DNA of 64,000 nt from Cucumis sativus (lineage: Eukaryota > Streptophyta > Magnoliopsida > Cucurbitales > Cucurbitaceae): assembly GCF_000004075.3 (NCBI RefSeq), contig NC_026655.2, forward strand, positions 5,456,001 to 5,520,000, in the 5' to 3' direction. Below are positions 11,191 to 24,760 of this stretch, one piece after another. The notes under the pieces were generated by a model. The model worked only from the letters and a program-made list of their open reading frames with translations, did not search any database and had not been told where the DNA came from. Numbering within the stretch: the first letter of the stretch is position 1; each line of letters opens with the position of its first letter. The translations under genes were made by a program, and so were the position numbers.

Positions 11191-12016
11191 CTACACACCA
11201 AACAAACGAACTTTAGAAACTGTTTTGATTGACTTTTTAGTTTTTAAATACTTAGAAAGTCGATTTAATAAACTAGATGAAGTTGAAATTATTATCTTAT
11301 ATTACACTTTTTTTTGTTCAGTTTATTGAGAGATTTGAGTTTGTTGAATGGTTTGATTTTGGGTGACAAGGAATTGAATTCTTGTCAAATCAAAACTCCT
11401 CTAATACAATAATCTAAATAATTAGCTATTTATATTAGAGTTTGCCAAATTCCTAATCCAAATACTTTCTTCAAAAGAAAAGAAAGACACAACAAGTTTG
11501 TAGATTATTTCTTTCATATCTTGTGAATCCCTTGGAGTGAAATTATGTAAATTTTGTAAAGTTATTTCAATACTCTGTGTTTTCATGCTTCCAATGAACT
11601 CTCTGAACCCTTAAAATTCTTAAAAACATTCTAAAAAATAAGGGTTTTTTTTCTTCTTTTTCTCTTGACATGTCTGATGAAAGGTTTCAACTTTTTAACT
11701 GAGTTTTCCAGTTGAATCATCAGCAAGCTCTCAGAACACATGGCAGAAAATATCTTAATTCTGAATTTTTACCCAAAAAAACAAAACAAAACAAAAGAGG
11801 ATTAGATTTGACATATGCATGTTTTCAAAAAACCAAATCAGGTTCAATATTGACAAAATTGAGACAGTTTCTCAAATCAACCAAAAACTCGTCATCTTTC
11901 TCAACATATTTTAAGAAACATAAAACAAAATCAAAATCAAAACTGTACATATGATATGTGATCATCCTAATTTTCTTCACATAGATCAGGAAAAAAAAAA
12001 AAGCAAAAGAAACTAC
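11191..12016 (-). other. Predicted 5' UTR intron of the LBD gene
   Basis: On the minus strand a donor ccaaaag|gtagtt at 12017/12016 and an acceptor tggtgtgtag|atcaaa at 11191/11190 frame 826 bases ending just before the start codon. The exon upstream of the donor would contain the GA/CT repeat at 12226-12252, which is typical of plant 5' UTRs. This is inferred from splice consensus only. Confidence 0.5.
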
Positions 12017-12225
12017 CTTTTGGATTGCTGCTTAGGGCTGTCAGTTTTCAAGATCCTTGCTTTCTTGACATATATTCTTAGTAGAGTTATAAGGAACTAA
12101 TTTATACTAAAAAACACTCAAGAATAACTTAAAATTAGATGAATGAAGAACTCATATATGGTCTCTTCAATTTTCTGATCAAAGTGAACTCTCTTCATAG
12201 AGAAAAAAAAAAAAAACCCTAATTT

Positions 12226-12252
12226 AGAGAGAGAGAGAGAGAGAGAGAGAGA
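12226..12252. repeat. (AG)n microsatellite
   Basis: About 13 AG units (CT on the LBD coding strand), probably in the LBD 5' leader. A poly-A run precedes it at about 12201-12216. Confidence 0.9.
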
Positions 12253-14234
12253 AGGGGATAGAGAATTTAGTGGAAGCAAAAGATGGGGAAATGAATGGAA
12301 AGTACAGTAAAATAGGAAGCATCAAATCAAATAATGATAATTATTTTCAGAGATATGTCTCCTACTTTGACATTCCAACAATTCCAAAAACCCACCATAT
12401 ATGCATCTCTTAAATCTCCATACACAACTAATTATACACTTACAAATGAGGAATACAATTATTTTTTTTCTTTTTTAAGTTGGATATAATATAATTTATA
12501 AACACTAAGTTTGAATGGAGAATAACAAAAAGAAACCCAAATAAATATACTCAAATGTCATGAGACTTTCCTTAATTATTATATATAAATGAGAGGTCTC
12601 ACTTTTTCATATACAATTCTTTTCTCTCTTCTGAGTTTGAGAGTTAGGGTTTAGGTTAGGGAAGTGCATGTGCCTAACCAACCCATAATTATGGCATTAC
12701 CTTAACACATTATAGGAGAAGAGAACCCTTTCAAGAATATTACTAGTATATCGTTAGTTATATTTATAATTTTTAGTACAAATCATTAAAGTTTATGTGT
12801 ATTCATTTGATGATTTTCAAATATTGTAGTACTAAAAGTTTTCAACTGTGACCATTCCAATATATAAAGTTATCTCAGTAGCTTTGAGTTTAAAGGGTTG
12901 ATGCGATTTTTAATTTTTTTAAAAAAAATATTGTATGTATGATTACCATATTTGTAATATTTGGTGGGTATTGTTCAAATACATATTCAAATTTAAATGA
13001 AAATAAATCACATCAGCCACTTTAATCATTCATATTAATTTCCCTTTTGGTTAATTAATTTTCAATGATCATCCTATTGATTTTCTTTATTTCTCTTCCT
13101 TTTATTGTGGGTCATGGCAAAATTGGAAAGATTTGTTAGATCGATTTTAGATTAATTAATGGATTAATTAAAATGGACCTAATTATTAGAGACTTGCCTT
13201 TTGGACCCCTACTTTATTTATATGTATATTTGAGGGATCTTTTATTAGATTGTATTTATACCTAACTTTAAATTCATTTCATGATAACAATAATTTCTTA
13301 AACTAAAAAGGAAAAAGAAAAGGATAGTTTGTTTTAAAATGGTTTCTCTTAAGAGTATTACATTATATTATAAGAAGGAAAGAATTTGAACCATTATTAA
13401 AAATGATGGTTTAAAATTTTTTTAATAACTTTTCTAATTTACTCAAATTAGGAGATTTAAACCTTTAAAATTGTATCACGAAGAGAAATTAATATATGGT
13501 ACGGATAAGAACATTTACATAAAATAATGTAATTTTAAATGTTTACATATTTATACTACTAATAAAAAGAAATGAAGATAGTTTTATAATTTTTTTTCAG
13601 GAAAATTACGAAATATTTATACTTTATACAAAAATTAATTATAATAAATTTTTTTAAAAGTCTCTTATTTTTTCTATATAAATAGAAAATGTAAATTTTC
13701 AAATTTGGTGGCCATGGCTTTATCGAAATTAATTAACCAAAATTTTGTTCAAGGTTTCACTCAATATTAAATTTTGTACCGAATGTGTGTTAGAGTTTAA
13801 AATTTTATTAAAAGTTGATTTTTTTTTACACAAACTTTTGAAAGCGTAGATTTAATATTTAACTCAACTTGACTTTGCTTAACTGTAACTAAAAGAAAAT
13901 CTTCACTGAATGACACAAGTTTTTAAATTTAGACCATGTTTGAAATGCCATTCTAAACTTTTTTAAAAAAGTTCTTTTTCTGAATAATGAGAGAGGTTTG
14001 GGTAGTCAGTATGTTGATCAACGAATTTAAAATTAAAAAGACTCACAATCAATAACCATTCACCACTCAAACAAAAACAGATACTTTTCTTCTATGTAAA
14101 TGTTAATGAATTCATAACACAGCTCAAAGATTCATACAAATAAAATACATCAGAAAATGCAATACCTACAAAAAGTATTACCCAACTGATTCAAGATCAG
14201 AGACAGAGAAACAGAAGTAGTGTTGTTAAAATTC
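12253..14234. other. Intergenic, LBD promoter to methyltransferase-like gene 3' end
   Basis: AT-rich with no ORF of note. The 12.25-12.7 kb part is presumably LBD promoter. The final 150 bases, 14080-14234, are less AT-rich and probably the 3' UTR of the minus-strand gene that follows. Confidence 0.5.
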
Positions 14235-15230
14235 TTATGCACCATTATACAGAGTCCACATATCAGCATAGAACCTCAAAGACCTTGGAAGCAACTTCTT
14301 CCAAGCAACAATGTCCGGCAAATCACCAGTGAGAGCTAAGGAACTGTCATCTTCGCCATTTCCAAGTCTCAAAACCCATAATTTCTTTCCATAAACTTGA
14401 TGCATTGCTTTCAAAGTTTGTTCCATTACAACTTTCCCATCTCTCCTAATGTCCTCAGCCTCAACACAACTGCCCCCAACATTCACCATCACTCTCCCGC
14501 CTTTCATCAAACACCTTTCGAGCATTCTCCATGTATTTGGATCTTCAAGTTCAGGAATCAGACTCCCTTCACTAAACAGATCAACCAAAATCCCTGCAAA
14601 TCCCCCTGTCACATTTGCATTCAGAGCATTCCCAATGTAGATAAAAAGCCTATCTGGGTACTTTTTTTCCAGCTTCGATACACCGAAAAACTCCCTCCCA
14701 ACGGCTACTACAGAAGGATCGAGCTCCCACCCATGAACCACTACCTCAGGATATAGCTTTAGGATCGATCGAGCGGCGGAGCCGGCGCCGAATCCGAGGA
14801 TTCCGATGGGTCCCGAAGGTAGAATCGGCGGCAATGTGGCGAAGACATCGAAGTAAGTGTTTGTGAGTGATTTGAAAAGGAATGAAATGCTGTGAATGTT
14901 ACCAGGAGCATCGAGAAGGAGCAATCTGGAACCTGCAAGTGGGTGCTCAGCTCTTCGGGAAACTTCGAGAACTCTGATGAAATTGTGGCGGGATTTGAAT
15001 TTGGCGAGGATTTTGACGTCGTCTGATGGAATTCCGTCGTCTTGGGTCCGTTTCTTAGGGTTTGAAGATTGGGTCTGGTGGAATTGAACTCTAACCCGAT
15101 TGAATTGGGAACGCTTGATCTGTTTTTGTTGAAAGGAAATGAGATTTGGAGAAATGGGTTTGAAAAAATGGAGGGAATTTTGAATTGGGTGAAGAACTAA
15201 AGGGATTTCTCCGTTCAATTGAAGCCGCAT
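14235..15230 (-). CDS. Spermidine-synthase-like / SAM-dependent methyltransferase-fold protein, probably plastid-targeted
   Basis: Single exon, 331 aa from the ATG at 15230. The ORF stays open to 15356, but those 42 extra codons overlap a cluster of promoter motifs, so the downstream start is preferred. The first 60-70 residues are rich in Ser, Gln, Lys and Arg and poor in acidic residues, as in a chloroplast transit peptide. The core holds a Rossmann-type SAM-binding glycine loop GILGFGAGSAA (143-153), the acidic end of strand 2 in HGWELDP (Glu169, Asp171), and ILVDLFSEG (Asp217), as in the spermidine synthase-like superfamily. The polyamine-binding residues of true spermidine synthase are not evident, so a substrate cannot be named. 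The upstream motifs suggest steady expression in growing cells. Confidence 0.85.
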   Translation of the reverse strand: MRLQLNGEIPLVLHPIQNSLHFFKPISPNLISFQQKQIKRSQFNRVRVQFHQTQSSNPKKRTQDDGIPSDDVKILAKFKSRHNFIRVLEVSRRAEHPLAGSRLLLLDAPGNIHSISFLFKSLTNTYFDVFATLPPILPSGPIGILGFGAGSAARSILKLYPEVVVHGWELDPSVVAVGREFFGVSKLEKKYPDRLFIYIGNALNANVTGGFAGILVDLFSEGSLIPELEDPNTWRMLERCLMKGGRVMVNVGGSCVEAEDIRRDGKVVMEQTLKAMHQVYGKKLWVLRLGNGEDDSSLALTGDLPDIVAWKKLLPRSLRFYADMWTLYNGA

Positions 15231-15318
15231 TCTGTGCTCTGACGATAGATGAAAACCAAAAACCACTGATAATTTGATTAACAAGCTTTTGAGACTTTCG
15301 GGAGAACAGATTTCTACT

Positions 15319-15397
15319 TTGGGCTTTCCGGCCCAAAGGAAATCAAAGCAACACACGGCCCAAAATGAATAGGCCCACTACCATAAGTATGGCCCAT
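15319..15397 (-). promoter_or_regulatory. Cluster of site II (TGGGCC-type) elements
   Basis: Four GGCCCA/TGGGCC motifs, near 15330, 15357, 15372 and 15391, plus a TTTGGGC at 15318, lie 90-170 bases upstream of the chosen ATG. Site II clusters are bound by TCP factors and are usual in promoters of housekeeping and growth genes in plants. Confidence 0.65.
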
Positions 15398-15410
15398 TAT
15401 TATCCCAATC

Positions 15411-15665
15411 AATGGTATGAATAATAACTAAGTATATAACAACGATTTTAAAAAATTGTAAATATAGTATAGTATATCCGTAATAAACTTTTATTGTCGA
15501 TATACTCTTACAATTTATCAGTGATAGATCAACGCTAACATTTGCAACATAGTCTATGAATGATAAAATTTATAAAGTTTGACAAATTTTGATATATTTG
15601 TAATTTTTTAAAATATTGATAGATACTTAATTATATTAAATCTAAATATTATATTTACAACTATC
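15411..15665. mobile_element. MITE copy A (non-autonomous TIR element)
   Basis: The outer parts are inverted copies of one another: the left reads aactaagtatataacaacg, then ttttaaaaaattgtaaatat; the right reads atatttgtaattttttaaaa, then gatacttaatta. The interior has short palindromic units (atcagtgatagatc), and the right end reads atttacaactatc. The same organisation occurs at 41860-42190 and 42225-42432. No coding capacity. The left terminus is diverged and a target-site duplication was not resolved. It is immediately upstream of the site II cluster. Confidence 0.65.
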
Positions 15666-18600
15666 TTTTATTGTTTAAATTTTATTTTAATGTTAATAAG
15701 CATAGTAAATTATTGAATAATAATTGTTGATGGTTTACTACATGACGACCAACCAACATGATAAGGAATAAAAACATTATATAATTTATGGATTATACTT
15801 CATCTCAATAATAATAAATGAATGAATGAGGAAAGGTTATATCAATAACAACTTTTGTTATTAATTTCGTTGATCAAATTGTTTTATCTCGACGAAACTA
15901 ATTTTCATGTCGGTAAGTGGGTATAGAATTTCGATTTATATATTGTCATATTGAAATTGATTTGATGATAAAGTTTTATTCTATATGTTTAAAACATAAC
16001 TCAACCAAAATCAATTAATTATAGTTCTCTTTTTCTTACTTCTAAGCAATGTTAGGTATATTCAATATTTTGTTAACTGTAACAAACGATTCAAGAAACA
16101 AAAAAAATCCGAGTAGGTTGTAATTATGACAGGAGAAAAGATATAAGTTAGTGATGATGTATGTATGGATTTAGATTGATTAAGAGAGGATTAGTGAAGA
16201 AATTATGATGCAATTATGAAGAAATTAAGAAGAAGAGAAACAAGTGGGGGGGAAGAAAAGAAAAGAAAAAGCTTTAATTAGAGTCAAATTTGGTGTCAAA
16301 TCGGAAGCTGTTACCAATTGAAAACTTTAATCAAGAAGTTTATCACATCAAATTGCTTATTGCCCCTTTGGCATTGGTGATTTGACATATAAGTCCTTAA
16401 TTTTTTTTTTAATTTGTGAATTTCTAAAAGCACTCTTATTGCTGCTTTTGACTTGCTTGTAGGGTGGGACTGCCTAAAGACATAAAATGGAATCTTCAAA
16501 CTTTGAGGGATTATTTAATTCTTTGTTTATTTTGCACTAATTTATTAATTAACTCTAAATTCAAAGTTAACTTAACCTACACAATTATATATTTTTATTA
16601 TTTTATTCCATTGTTGCAATTATTAATTACATCATTTTTTTTCCTTTTATTTATTCCACACCCTCTTCTTTTTTTTATTTTATTTTTTCACTCATTCTTC
16701 ACCTTCTTCTAATCCCATTCTTTCCTCTCTATACCTATTCTATTTGTTTGATTTTTTTTTTCAGTTTTCTAAAGAAGCTATAAAAAAAAAAAGTAACATA
16801 AGTGTTAGGAATTTGAACTATTATATGATTTTATTTGATTCTTTGAATTGGTATATTGGTGTGGTTAATTTGAGAAATGCTAATTACATCATTTATGTTT
16901 CAATTATTTTGATATGTGAAGAATAGTGTTAGTTTTGTCTATCTCTCTTTCATTCATATAATTAATCAAGAGACAAGACTAAACCTAACAATGTTACTAT
17001 TCAAAAGAAGATATGTATTTTCTTTCTAAAATATGCTTTATTAAAAGAAAAGAAATGAATAGACTACATGGAAATTAATTATGTTAAATCTTAGCAATAA
17101 TAACATTCATGTTATTCCACTAAAGCAGTCCCTAAAAACCCAAAACCCAACCAAATTTGAATATCCTCCTTTACATGCATGAATTTTATAACCCTCAACT
17201 TTAATAATAATGATATCAACCACAATAATTTAATTAAACCTCTCAACTTTAAAAATGTTAGAGATTCATTTATTTTCAATTTCGTGGCTAAAATGCTTAA
17301 TTTGATGAGTTTTTCTTTATTAGTTTGATATCAAATCTAATAAAAACTAAGTTTGAAACTTCATTTAAACTCTTATTAGGATTTGTTATTAAAGTTCAGA
17401 AAAGTTTAGACTTAATTAATCACCAAAAATCTTATTATAGAATGTGATTTGATATTTGTTTGTTAAATACAATGTGCCACTTGCAGACGTAACATCAAAT
17501 CATAAAAGAGTGTACTTAATTAATTAATTAAGTCAACATTACAAGAATATACTTTGCAAATTAAAATAGAGAGAATATATATTATTATTCAATTTTCTGT
17601 CTCCTGATATATTTGCATCTTATGCATGATTATATGATAGCCCCAATAATGAAGAATAAGAAAATACACATAGCAATAATGACATGAATAATATAGGTTT
17701 GAGTATATTTGTGGTGCAATATATATGCCTCATATATATGACATGCATGTTTAAGATTTTCATTGTTTATCATAAAGTAATACAATGTACAACATTCTGT
17801 CAAGAAGTGTATATATGAAATTTATGTAATAGTATAGCTAGAGGAGTCCAAACAATTAATCAAAACAATTCAATCAATACTTATCCATAAATAATTAGTA
17901 ATTTTGTATCGATCAATTCATTGCTCAATCGATCTTTACATTCAATTGTCTGAAATAAAAATGCTATATGTGTGTTAGAAGGAGTAGAAATTTCTAAAAA
18001 ATCACATAAATGTATTAGTAATAGATAAGGCAACGATCAAGTATATATAAATAGAAAAATGTACAACTTTTATATTAAGAAGGACGATAATATAAATTTG
18101 TTGTTCATAAACAAAATATGTTGCCTCTAGACTAAATTAATTATTTGACACTCACACTCTCGAATTTAAAGATTTGCTTAGAAGGATCTATTCAATTATT
18201 TAAAAATTGAATTTTTGTGATTGAATACGCGTACTTATGAAACGTGGGAAATTAATACATTAAATCAAATAAAATATGTTAATTAGAAAAGCAGGACTCG
18301 TTCTTCCATACAAACATGTTATCCTCTTTATTTATTTTCCTTTTCTTTTCAAACAAATAAAATTATATTTTCTAATAACCATTAAATATAGATTAAAAAC
18401 ACTACATTAGATAATTAAGCATTGGATATAAACTTAAGATACATTTTTCTCATACATTCAACCGAAAGAATTGTAAGACACGTTGGGATATAGGTCGAGG
18501 GAGAGATGGAGACAAAAGCAAAAGAGTTGAATCATATTGACAAAGAGGGTAATGATTTGGGAGAAGGATGAAGGGAAAGAAATTATATATATAAATATAT

Positions 18601-21600
18601 ATATATATAGAAACGAATTGAAGGGTTCCTAGAAACCCCCTTTTACTTTCCACACCATCATTTTTTGTGATCATCATATCTTTAAAAGGAAGCTTTATTG
18701 TTGGCCGATGGACACCCTCTTGAAAATGACCACTCCCTATAATTAATTTAAAATCATATATATTTTATTTCAATTCAAAACCTCATGTCATACAAAAACA
18801 TTATTAAATTAACAACTTAACCATTATTTACTCAATAATATAATGTGTAATATCATCTTAGTTTTTGTAGCAAAACATCTCTCCCGGAAGAAAACTAACT
18901 TAGTCAGTGATGACTTTTTTTTACACAACCATGATCACAAAATAGAAATTAGCAAAGTCTAGAACATCAACATAATTCACCTTTTAATCTTACTGACATA
19001 AGTCAAAAAAAATCTTCCACTAAATTTATTTTAGTACTAATCGTTCAAATCAATCAAATGGTACGTCGTCACATGGTTTTTTGAATTGCCATCTTCTTAT
19101 ACACGTCTACCAAAATCTATTCCCCTCATAAGTCAATTTGGCTTTATCTGCTTCATAGACAAACGCAATGTATTTCAAACTATTAAACTCTATGGTGATT
19201 AAGCAATGACTTCGCTTAAAGGGTGATAGCCTTCGACCTCTTAACTATATATGACTTGGTGCTTGCAGTATTTGAGTCTTTAATTAGCTAGCTTGATGAC
19301 CGGATAAAAAGAAATAGTATAGTGAATTAATTATATTGAAATTTGAAAACATAATTGTATATATAATATAGTCAATTTAAGACAACTCCAAGTGGTAGTT
19401 GAAATTATGATATAGGACATATACAATAATTGTAGTGAGTCCCTTTGCCATAGAGTGATCTGTATATGAAGAGTTTTCTTTTTCTTTAATATACTATACT
19501 ATAATGATAATAAATAATATAATATATATATATACCCCACATTCTAAAAACCCTCAACCTCACGAAACTTATATTCAAGGGGGGGTCTAGTGTACATTTC
19601 TATGTTACATTTAAATAGATTGTACTACTTTGTTTTTTTGCTTTTTTTCTATACAAATTTAACTTAGTTCTTTGTCCAATTATTATTATTATTTCATTTC
19701 CACCATTTAATGTCCCATAGATAATAATGCCACCACCCAAATCTAATCTATTTTTATAACAAACATCACTCCCACATATATATATGCTTTTTTTTTCATC
19801 TTATCATACTTTTGGATAATTCACGTACATTTGGAATCAAATTTTAATCCTACATTTTTCAAATTCACAATCTAGGTTTTCCTTTTACGAAAAACAAAAC
19901 TAAAATCAATCATTTTTAATAAACTTATATTTTTTAGCCACGTGGCTTAATTTGGACGTTGGGATTAGATTTTGGTATTTTAGTAATGCTTTTATTAAAA
20001 TTATAATTTAGGTGTAATATTAGTACTAATTTAAGATTTTAGGTGAATTAATGATTTAAGATGAATTTCAACATAGTTAGTGGAAAAAGACTGTATTCTA
20101 AGTCTTTATAATATTGAGTGGTATAATGTTGAATTTGTTTTTGTCTATTATTTTAAGTTTTTCTGCATACTATTAAAATATCCATGCCATACTACAAAGC
20201 TCTTAAAGTTTTAAATATTTCACAACTTGGTGTGGTTTTTTCATTTTTTAATTTCCTTCATTCATATTTAATATATCAAACATTTACAATTAGATAATTT
20301 CTTAAAATAACAAAGAAAAATTGATGTGTCCTTAAACTATATTTTAATCAGTGTATTTAATTAGACATGTGATGATGTGATTTGGAAGAAATATATTTTA
20401 ATGTTGACTCCAAATAAACGCAAATGAGAGAAAGATATGATCATAAGATCATAATACGTAAACTAACCGTAAATATGAAGGTAATTTTTAAAAGTGGAAG
20501 AGTGTGTTGTAAAATAATGTTACCATTTCTAAAAAAATGATTTTAGGTAACGTAATGTTGAGAATTAAAAAGGAAAAAAGATAGAGAGGGAAAATGAAAT
20601 GGGAATTAAAGTCGGGAAAGGTGTGCGACATCAGGGTGACGTAAGAAGACGGTGAGAGTAAAGAGAGTAGGGTCGGGTCGGGTATGGGGATGAGAAATGA
20701 AACCCGAAGATTTAAGGAAAAGAGCACACGCGTGGAAAACAGGTGGCGAGAAGTGTTTGGGTCGGTGACAGATTACACGTTTGCTAAGTCACAGTCGCAG
20801 TCAGAACATCTTTTTCAAATTCCGTACTGTTTTGCTTTGAATGTATTGGGTCCATTTCTGTGGATTGAATGTTCCTTCTCCATCTTTTTTCATTTCCCTA
20901 TTTTTCTCCTCATCAATAACCTTTTTCTTCCTTTTTTTATATCCTTATAAAATCAAATTATCCATTCCTATTTCTACTATATCCTTTAATTATTTCATTT
21001 AATATCATATTATCAATTTTTGTTTCATTCCAATACCAACTTTACTATTTTTTTTTTGTTTTTTCAACTTCATTTTTATTTACATTTTCGTAAAATTAAG
21101 ATGTTGGTTCACATCTATATTTTAAATCTTTTTTTTCTATTATTTTTTGTTTTTTTTTTCTTTTTCTTTCTTCCATTTTAATTTTTCAAATCTCTCTCAC
21201 GTCCTTTTCTTTCTTTTTCTTTTTCCTTTCTTTTCGGTTGACTAAACTCTTTCATTACTTTTTTATCATATTTTTTTTCAGTTTGAATTTGCAATTTCTT
21301 TTCTTTTCTTTCAAAGTTCAATTTTACATACAATACACCGGATGGGCACAGAATTTTAGGTACAATTTTGTGCTCTAACCAATATTCTTTCTTCTCTCCT
21401 TTTGTACTTACTATCTATTAATTAGAATCTGAATATATATATATATATATATTCATAGAATTTGGATCTAATTTTCAACAAACATTTGATTAGTAAATTA
21501 TGAGATTGGTTACAGTTTAGTAAAGTTTTGAATTACAATTTCATCCAAGAAATTTGGTTTTTTAGATTTTCAAATTCATATTCTTAACTTTAATTTTTAT

Positions 21601-24479
21601 TAAATAACGACTTTATCTATTAAATAAAAGTAAGAGACTAAATAAAAACTAAATTCAAAACTTAAATATAAAATTATATATTGTACAATAAACTAATTAG
21701 GTGTAAAGACTAAATTTCTAAAACTTTTATCCCACCTCATAATATTTGTTAAATCTCTCAAACCCAGCCACAAGGTTTTTTTTTTTTTTTTTCCCTTAAG
21801 CAAACAATGTTTGAATATTTGCAACAAAAAATACAAAAAAAGGTAAATAAAGTTGTTGATTAATATGTTGATATTTCCATCCACTCAAAAGTCTGAATAA
21901 TTAAGTTGCGACATTTACCTAGTGGGATGATCATAAAGCCATATTGATTTGAAATATATGAAAAATATTCTTCCAACATTTTCGAAATAGCTTTATATTA
22001 CGTTTTTACAGTGATTATGCACAGGAGAATTCTATTATTTGATTGCGATATATATATATATATAGGATGGAAAATGAAATCCCCGTCAATTTTGATAAAG
22101 ATTAGAGGTGTTGTTCTAATGGTGAATTGAAGCAATTATGAAAAAGAAAACATCCATTATTAATTAAAACTTTGATTGATATTGTTTCATCCATCCCGAA
22201 TAATTTGAATTATTCCCTAACTGGATATTGTATTTTATATTTGACATTTGATAATTGATTATGACATTAGGTAGTGAAGGTAGAATGAATTAATTAGAAG
22301 ATGATTATCCAATCCTGGATGTTTTTATTTTATTTTTTTAAAAAAATATATATAATAAAAAGAATGAAGAAGAAGAAAAGGATTAGTGAATGAATAAATA
22401 ATTGGAGATAAAAAGAATAGAATAATTGAAAGACAGATAATAAATGTATAAATAGATGATAGAAATAGAAAATGTAACACCGACGGCGATACGAATACGT
22501 TGCTCCTTTATTACATATCGACAAGTTATAGATTTCACGTGTGAAGAGGAGATCTTATGGCCCTCAGAATATAAATTATTTTTTAAAAAAATAATAAATC
22601 GAGGGTTTTATAATTTATAAGGAAAATAAAAAATAGTGAGAAACGTAAATGTATAAGAAATAGTTAAAGATGGGAAAAAGAGACAAAAAATGTGGGCCAA
22701 TCATTATGCGGATTCGGCGTATGAGGGGAGAGATGAGCTGGCTACGTATTTTCGAAGATAACGAAAGAAACTGTATTTATGTCGTCCGACGTGGACATGT
22801 CGGTTATAACTTTTTTTATTTTATTTATTTTTTAGAAAAAGAAAAAAGGAAAATTGAAGTTTTAGTTTGACAGCTTCCAATCATTGACATCTTTTTTTAT
22901 TCATGGATGGGAGGAGGTCCTAGAAAGTGCATCCCTCACACCCTACCTCTGCCTTTACGTATATACCCAATTTACCTTCACCTACTAATCAGCTGTGTTA
23001 GAATAACTTGGATTATTCAAAATTTATAATATCATTCTGTTTGGTTAATTTAAAACGTGGATTGGATTGATTTCAGAATTTTGAGTTTTTATTTTTGGAA
23101 ATGGGTTGAGTATCGAGTTGGATGTTGAAAAGTTCAATCCAATCCAATCCAACCTAAATTGATGATATTATATATTATTATGATTATTATTATTAATTGA
23201 AGAAAAGGTTGGTTGAATATTTCAAAGGTTGAGAATACTATTCGAACCTAAACAACTTGAAAATATGAATTGGGTTAGAAATGTCATCCAACTCATTTAC
23301 ACTCCTACCTATTAGCTTAAATTTTTAAATTGAATTGTAGAATTAAAATTTGATATAATCTTAAATTATCAATTCAACCGGAGAGCTTAAGTTAGTGAGT
23401 AATGAAAATTTTAATATTATATTTATAACAACACTTCTATATCTATTTGGTTTTTTTTTTTTTTTTACACTCAATAAAAATTTATTGAGTTGGGTATGAT
23501 TTATTAAACAAAAATTGAAAGTTTAATTGTATGTAAAATGAAAAGTTTAAAACCCTATTGAACTAGCAATTATGTTTACACGTTTTTTAAAATGAAGTTT
23601 TGGTTCTTAAATTCATTATATTTTTAGCTGTTTCTTTTGTTTTGTCATATAGTTTAAATAGTTTGTATTTTTTTTTTTTTGGAGAAAAAAATCCTTTAAA
23701 ATAATTCATATTTTGGCCAATTTCTTTTTGCTTTATATTATAATAATTACTATTCAATCGTACATAAAATGGCGGAAGTAATTTAAAGATTGTTAAGGTA
23801 AATGTAGAATATAATATGTTTGAAAGTTTGAAACATATGAGCAAGATGTTATTGATGTTTACAATAATGACGTAAAATAACATTATAGTAAAATTTAATA
23901 AAAGTTGAATTCATAGAATACTTACTTTGCACGATCTAAACATTTCACATATGCACCTTATTGAGCACAATATATATGCAATATATTCCTTTCTACAAGG
24001 AATTTATATAAATCATGATCATCACCTGCTATACTATATATATTATAATGATGATAAATGGGTTTGATTCATTGTTTTGTTTTTCAAGATATATATGTTT
24101 CATTTTAAATAAAGATGTTGATTGAAACATTAAATTATAAAAAAAATCAAACATTATAAAGTCTAAAGAAAGTACTGACTAGTATCAAATAACTCTAAAA
24201 GTAACTCATGTAAGGAATGAACATGATAAATTGACCAAACCAAAGTTGATTAATTAGAAAACGAGAGAGGCCGATTTAAAAAAATTTCAAATCAGGAATT
24301 TTCAAAAAGTATTTTAAAGTGTTAAACCGACTACGGTCCGTTCGAAATCGATTTTGTCACCGACCGATGATCACCCCTACTCATGATTTTCATTTAAACC
24401 AGTCCACATTAAATATATTCAAAGCTCGAGTACGTTAAGTCTAGTCAAATAGATTTTCATATTTTCTAATTCATAGTGA

Positions 24480-24760
24480 AAAAATGAAGTAGGAGCAGTA
24501 TACATCAACTAATTTAGCTACTGTTCTTATATTTTCTCTCGCATATATACACACTATTGTAATTCTCTTAGTGGTTTCACAATTTATTCAATAAAATACA
24601 TGAACTCACAAAAATATTGCTCTTGTAATTGAGCTCGTGGATGGAATCTTACAACGTGCCATAGAAGTTCTTTACAATGGATCGTGGTTTTTCTCTACGG
24701 TTGGAATTATACACACAAAACACTTGTGTGTTTCCAAGTTTAGTTGTTTTCTTTACACAC
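24480..24760 (+). mobile_element. Probable solo LTR fossil, Ty1/copia type
   Basis: The segment has the layout of a plant Copia LTR R-U5 region: a polyadenylation-like attcaataaaatac, then ctcttgtaattgagctcgtg with gatggaatcttac, then a gatcgtggtttttctctacg stretch and a short terminal gtgtgtttcc. No internal retroelement genes were seen nearby, so it appears to be a broken or solo remnant. The ends are approximate and the age cannot be estimated without a partner LTR. Confidence 0.4.

Noticed and set aside
15231-15356. 42-codon N-terminal extension of the methyltransferase-like ORF
   Set aside because: It overlaps the start of the site II cluster, and the residues do not look like part of the protein; the ATG at 15230 gives a transit-like N-terminus.
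16290-16400. Possible microRNA hairpin around ggtgtcaaatc / gatttgaca
   Set aside because: Only about nine bases pair cleanly, the rest is unpaired, and the sequence does not match a plant microRNA I know.
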